In this document: positions 62,415 through 64,000 of the stretch, in pieces
How positions within the stretch are numbered: the stretch's first letter is position 1
How the letters are laid out: the number at the start of each line of letters is the position of its first letter
Source of the DNA: Diaprepes abbreviatus
Lineage: Eukaryota > Arthropoda > Insecta > Coleoptera > Curculionidae
Direction: 5' to 3'
Length of the DNA: 64,000 bases
NCBI GenBank assembly: GCA_034092305.1
Contig: JASJET010000121.1
Coordinates: 7,937,501 to 8,001,500 of the forward strand
Notes under the pieces: generated by a model
Seen by the model: the letters and a program-made list of their open reading frames with translations, nothing else
Databases searched by the model: none
What the model was told of the DNA's origin: nothing
Translations under genes and position numbers: made by a program

Positions 62415-64000
62415 TTAAACAATATTAGCTTTATCTATCCGAGAGTTGAAGTGGTTGGGAAATCCTAGCCATTTGACAAATAATTGATCGGTGTGATTTT
62501 TCTTACGTTGTCTAAGGACCTTTTCTACTAGATAAACGCCAGGACTGCTTGTTTTTTGTAGTTCTGATTCGTAAAAACACCCTCTTATAGGCTGACCTTC
62601 TAACGATTCCAACAAGTAAGTAGGTGGATTTGTAACGTTAACTTTTACAACTTTAAACAATTCGGTTGACCAAGAGGGCGTATATCCTTTCTCGAATAAG
62701 CTTTTGTACTTGCTAATACGCACAATATCACCCATGGAAAATTTAAATTTTTTAGGTACAATTTTTAAATAATCGTATGCTTTAATTTGTGTTTTTTCTT
62801 GCACGTCTGCTGGCTTCATTCCAATGGTGCGATGTTTCGAATGGTTATATGTTTTTGTTACTGCCGATAATATATGTATCCATTTGTAAGATCCTCTTGT
62901 GGAGAATTGTTTATATAAATTATTTTTTAAAGTCCTTATGACTCGCTCAACAATTGCAGATTTCTTTGTGCTGTAAGTGGAATAATGATTTATATTATAT
63001 TTTTTCATCAGGGCTTGAAAGTTTGTATTATAGAACTCCTTTCCTTGATCACTTTGCAGATTTGTTGGTGTATATGATGCCTCTTCAATGATGCTTTTCA
63101 TCGCATTAATAACTTCTATACCAGTCTTGTTTTTATGACTTTGGTATAAACAAATTTAGAGTAAAAATTTATACAGACCAAAATATAACGATAACCATCG
63201 TTTTCATCAGCATACTGTTGCATTTCAGCCAAATCAATTTGCCACAAATCTCTGTATCCTTTTATTATCGTGCGCCGTCTTACAAAATTTTTTCTAGCCG
63301 TTCTATGTAGTTCATTAACAATTTTGATTTTTTCTAGACTGGGCTCCATATTATTAGTAATATTAAAGGTTTCAGATCGAAGGAAGAACTGAATAATATC
63401 ATTAAATATTGAGCTTAATATATTATATCTTCTTCTCGTAATTCCTCTATGACTGACATAATTTCATTTTCGTGTCCAGTGTGACCGGCGATTTTGGAAC
63501 TCCACAACAAACGTAAACGATCCACCAACTCTTTAGCTTTGTTCCAGTAGACATATTGAAATTTTTTCGGAGATAATTTCTTTTTTGTGGGTAACTGTAG
63601 TCTTTCAGAGAGATTTTTTCTTGTAATAGTACCACCTAATTTTGTGCCCATTATCAGAGGTTTAATAATTCGTAAATATTTGTTCCATCTGGTCTCCCGT
63701 AAACCATCACTTTTTTTAAAATTGTTGTAGACAGCACTCGTTGATTCCAAAATTTCCTTGTAAGTTGAAAGTACATTATCACTTAATTGTTGTTCCTTGC
63801 CTACACTTGGGGGTGTTTTAAGAAATAACAAATCATAAAGTGCCGGTGATCCACCATATTCTGCAATATTTTTCCCTTTTCTGTATAAGATAATATTTCC
63901 ATTTCGAAAACGCACCTCTAAATTACCAATAAAATTTTTGTTATAATCTGTTTTTGAACCAAAACGTACACCATATACAGTATCGTATAGAGATGGTTTT
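62415..64000 (-). pseudogene. Polinton integrase of element 2, frameshifted, runs off the window
   Basis: Same protein type as at 20.8-22.6 kb but a different lineage. The N-terminal block enters from beyond 64,000 (VYGVRFGSKTDYNKNF) and includes NKAKELVDRLRLLW and AGHTGHENEI (ends 63,415). The core has LWQIDLAEMQQY (first Asp) and CINFYSKFVY in the frame 63,349-63,116. After a one-base frameshift near 63,130 it has NLQSDQGKEFYN (second Asp) and AIVERVIRTLKN (Glu, 33 residues further by my count). A DNA-binding region with GDIVRISKYKSLFEKGY and a chromodomain (LFVKWLGFPNHFNSRI, with the usual Trp replaced by Arg) end at 62,415. Only one frameshift and one more break are evident, so it is younger than the first copy. 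Confidence 0.85.

Noticed and set aside
1..64000. tRNA, rRNA or other structured RNA genes
   Set aside because: I looked for GGTTCGA-type T-loops and A/B boxes near cloverleaf-like sequence and saw none convincing. A tRNAscan/Infernal run would settle this.

Overview
The window is AT-rich eukaryotic DNA, most probably from an insect. The evidence is an RTE-type LINE whose 3' end carries the GATAGGCCTATGTTCAG-like sequence, other non-LTR LINEs with RNase H domains, Polinton/Maverick-class elements, Ty3/gypsy remnants, a GT-AG intron, insect-type TATA plus CAGT core promoters, and long (TA)n tracts. I see no conventional host gene except, perhaps, one long intronless ankyrin-repeat gene (10.86-14.14 kb, minus strand). 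Nearly everything else recognisable is mobile or virus-like DNA in various stages of decay.

Layout. 0-8.5 kb: mostly featureless AT-rich DNA with an RTE 3' fragment (1.7-2.0 kb) and a broken transposon-derived gene (6.9-8.5 kb). 8.9-10.4 kb: tandem and inverted ~455 bp repeats enclosed by two (TA)n tracts. 10.9-14.1 kb: ankyrin gene. 14.7-16.6 kb: poly-G tandem repeats, a long-armed inverted-repeat element (MITE-like) and hairpins. 18.9-33.8 kb: a three-level nest. A non-LTR LINE is split by a complete Polinton/adintovirus-like element (19,568-31,595; 12,028 bp) with ~548 bp terminal inverted repeats and a 6 bp target duplication TCCGCA, and that element is itself split by an RTE LINE (29,585-30,689). 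34-41.4 kb: degenerate zinc-finger element ORF, a LINE RNase H fragment, and a LINE with a 9 bp target duplication (37,461-41,405) that keeps both ends but has lost part of its inside. 42.8-47.5 kb: dispersed repeats, a ~119 bp tandem array and a broken transposase-like gene. 49.3-54.25 kb: a giant inverted duplication (arms ~2.4 kb) containing Ty3/gypsy gag pieces and the same ~119 bp tandem array. 57.7-59.3 kb: Ty3/gypsy protease and the start of reverse transcriptase (minus strand). 59.2-64 kb: the left part of a second, better preserved Polinton/adintovirus-like element that runs off the window.

How the genes work together. The first element encodes, on the minus strand, a secreted protein, a DDE integrase with a chromodomain, and an A32/FtsK-type packaging ATPase. 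On the plus strand it has a PLA2-domain virion protein, a pX-like core peptide joined to an adenovirus-type protease, a double jelly-roll-type capsid protein and a DnaQ-like nuclease. Near the right end lie a two-exon gene of unknown function (minus) and an acidic ORF (plus). I see no family-B DNA polymerase anywhere in it. Most of its genes carry frameshifts or in-frame stops, and the PLA2 and protease active sites are damaged, so it is a fossil. The second element shows a run of small promoter-linked accessory genes, mostly open, including an OB-fold-like protein and a tail-fibre-like protein, facing its own integrase. Its first promoter is preceded by a dense cluster of TGACCTTGA motifs, the complement of the FTZ-F1/ERR-type nuclear-receptor half-site.
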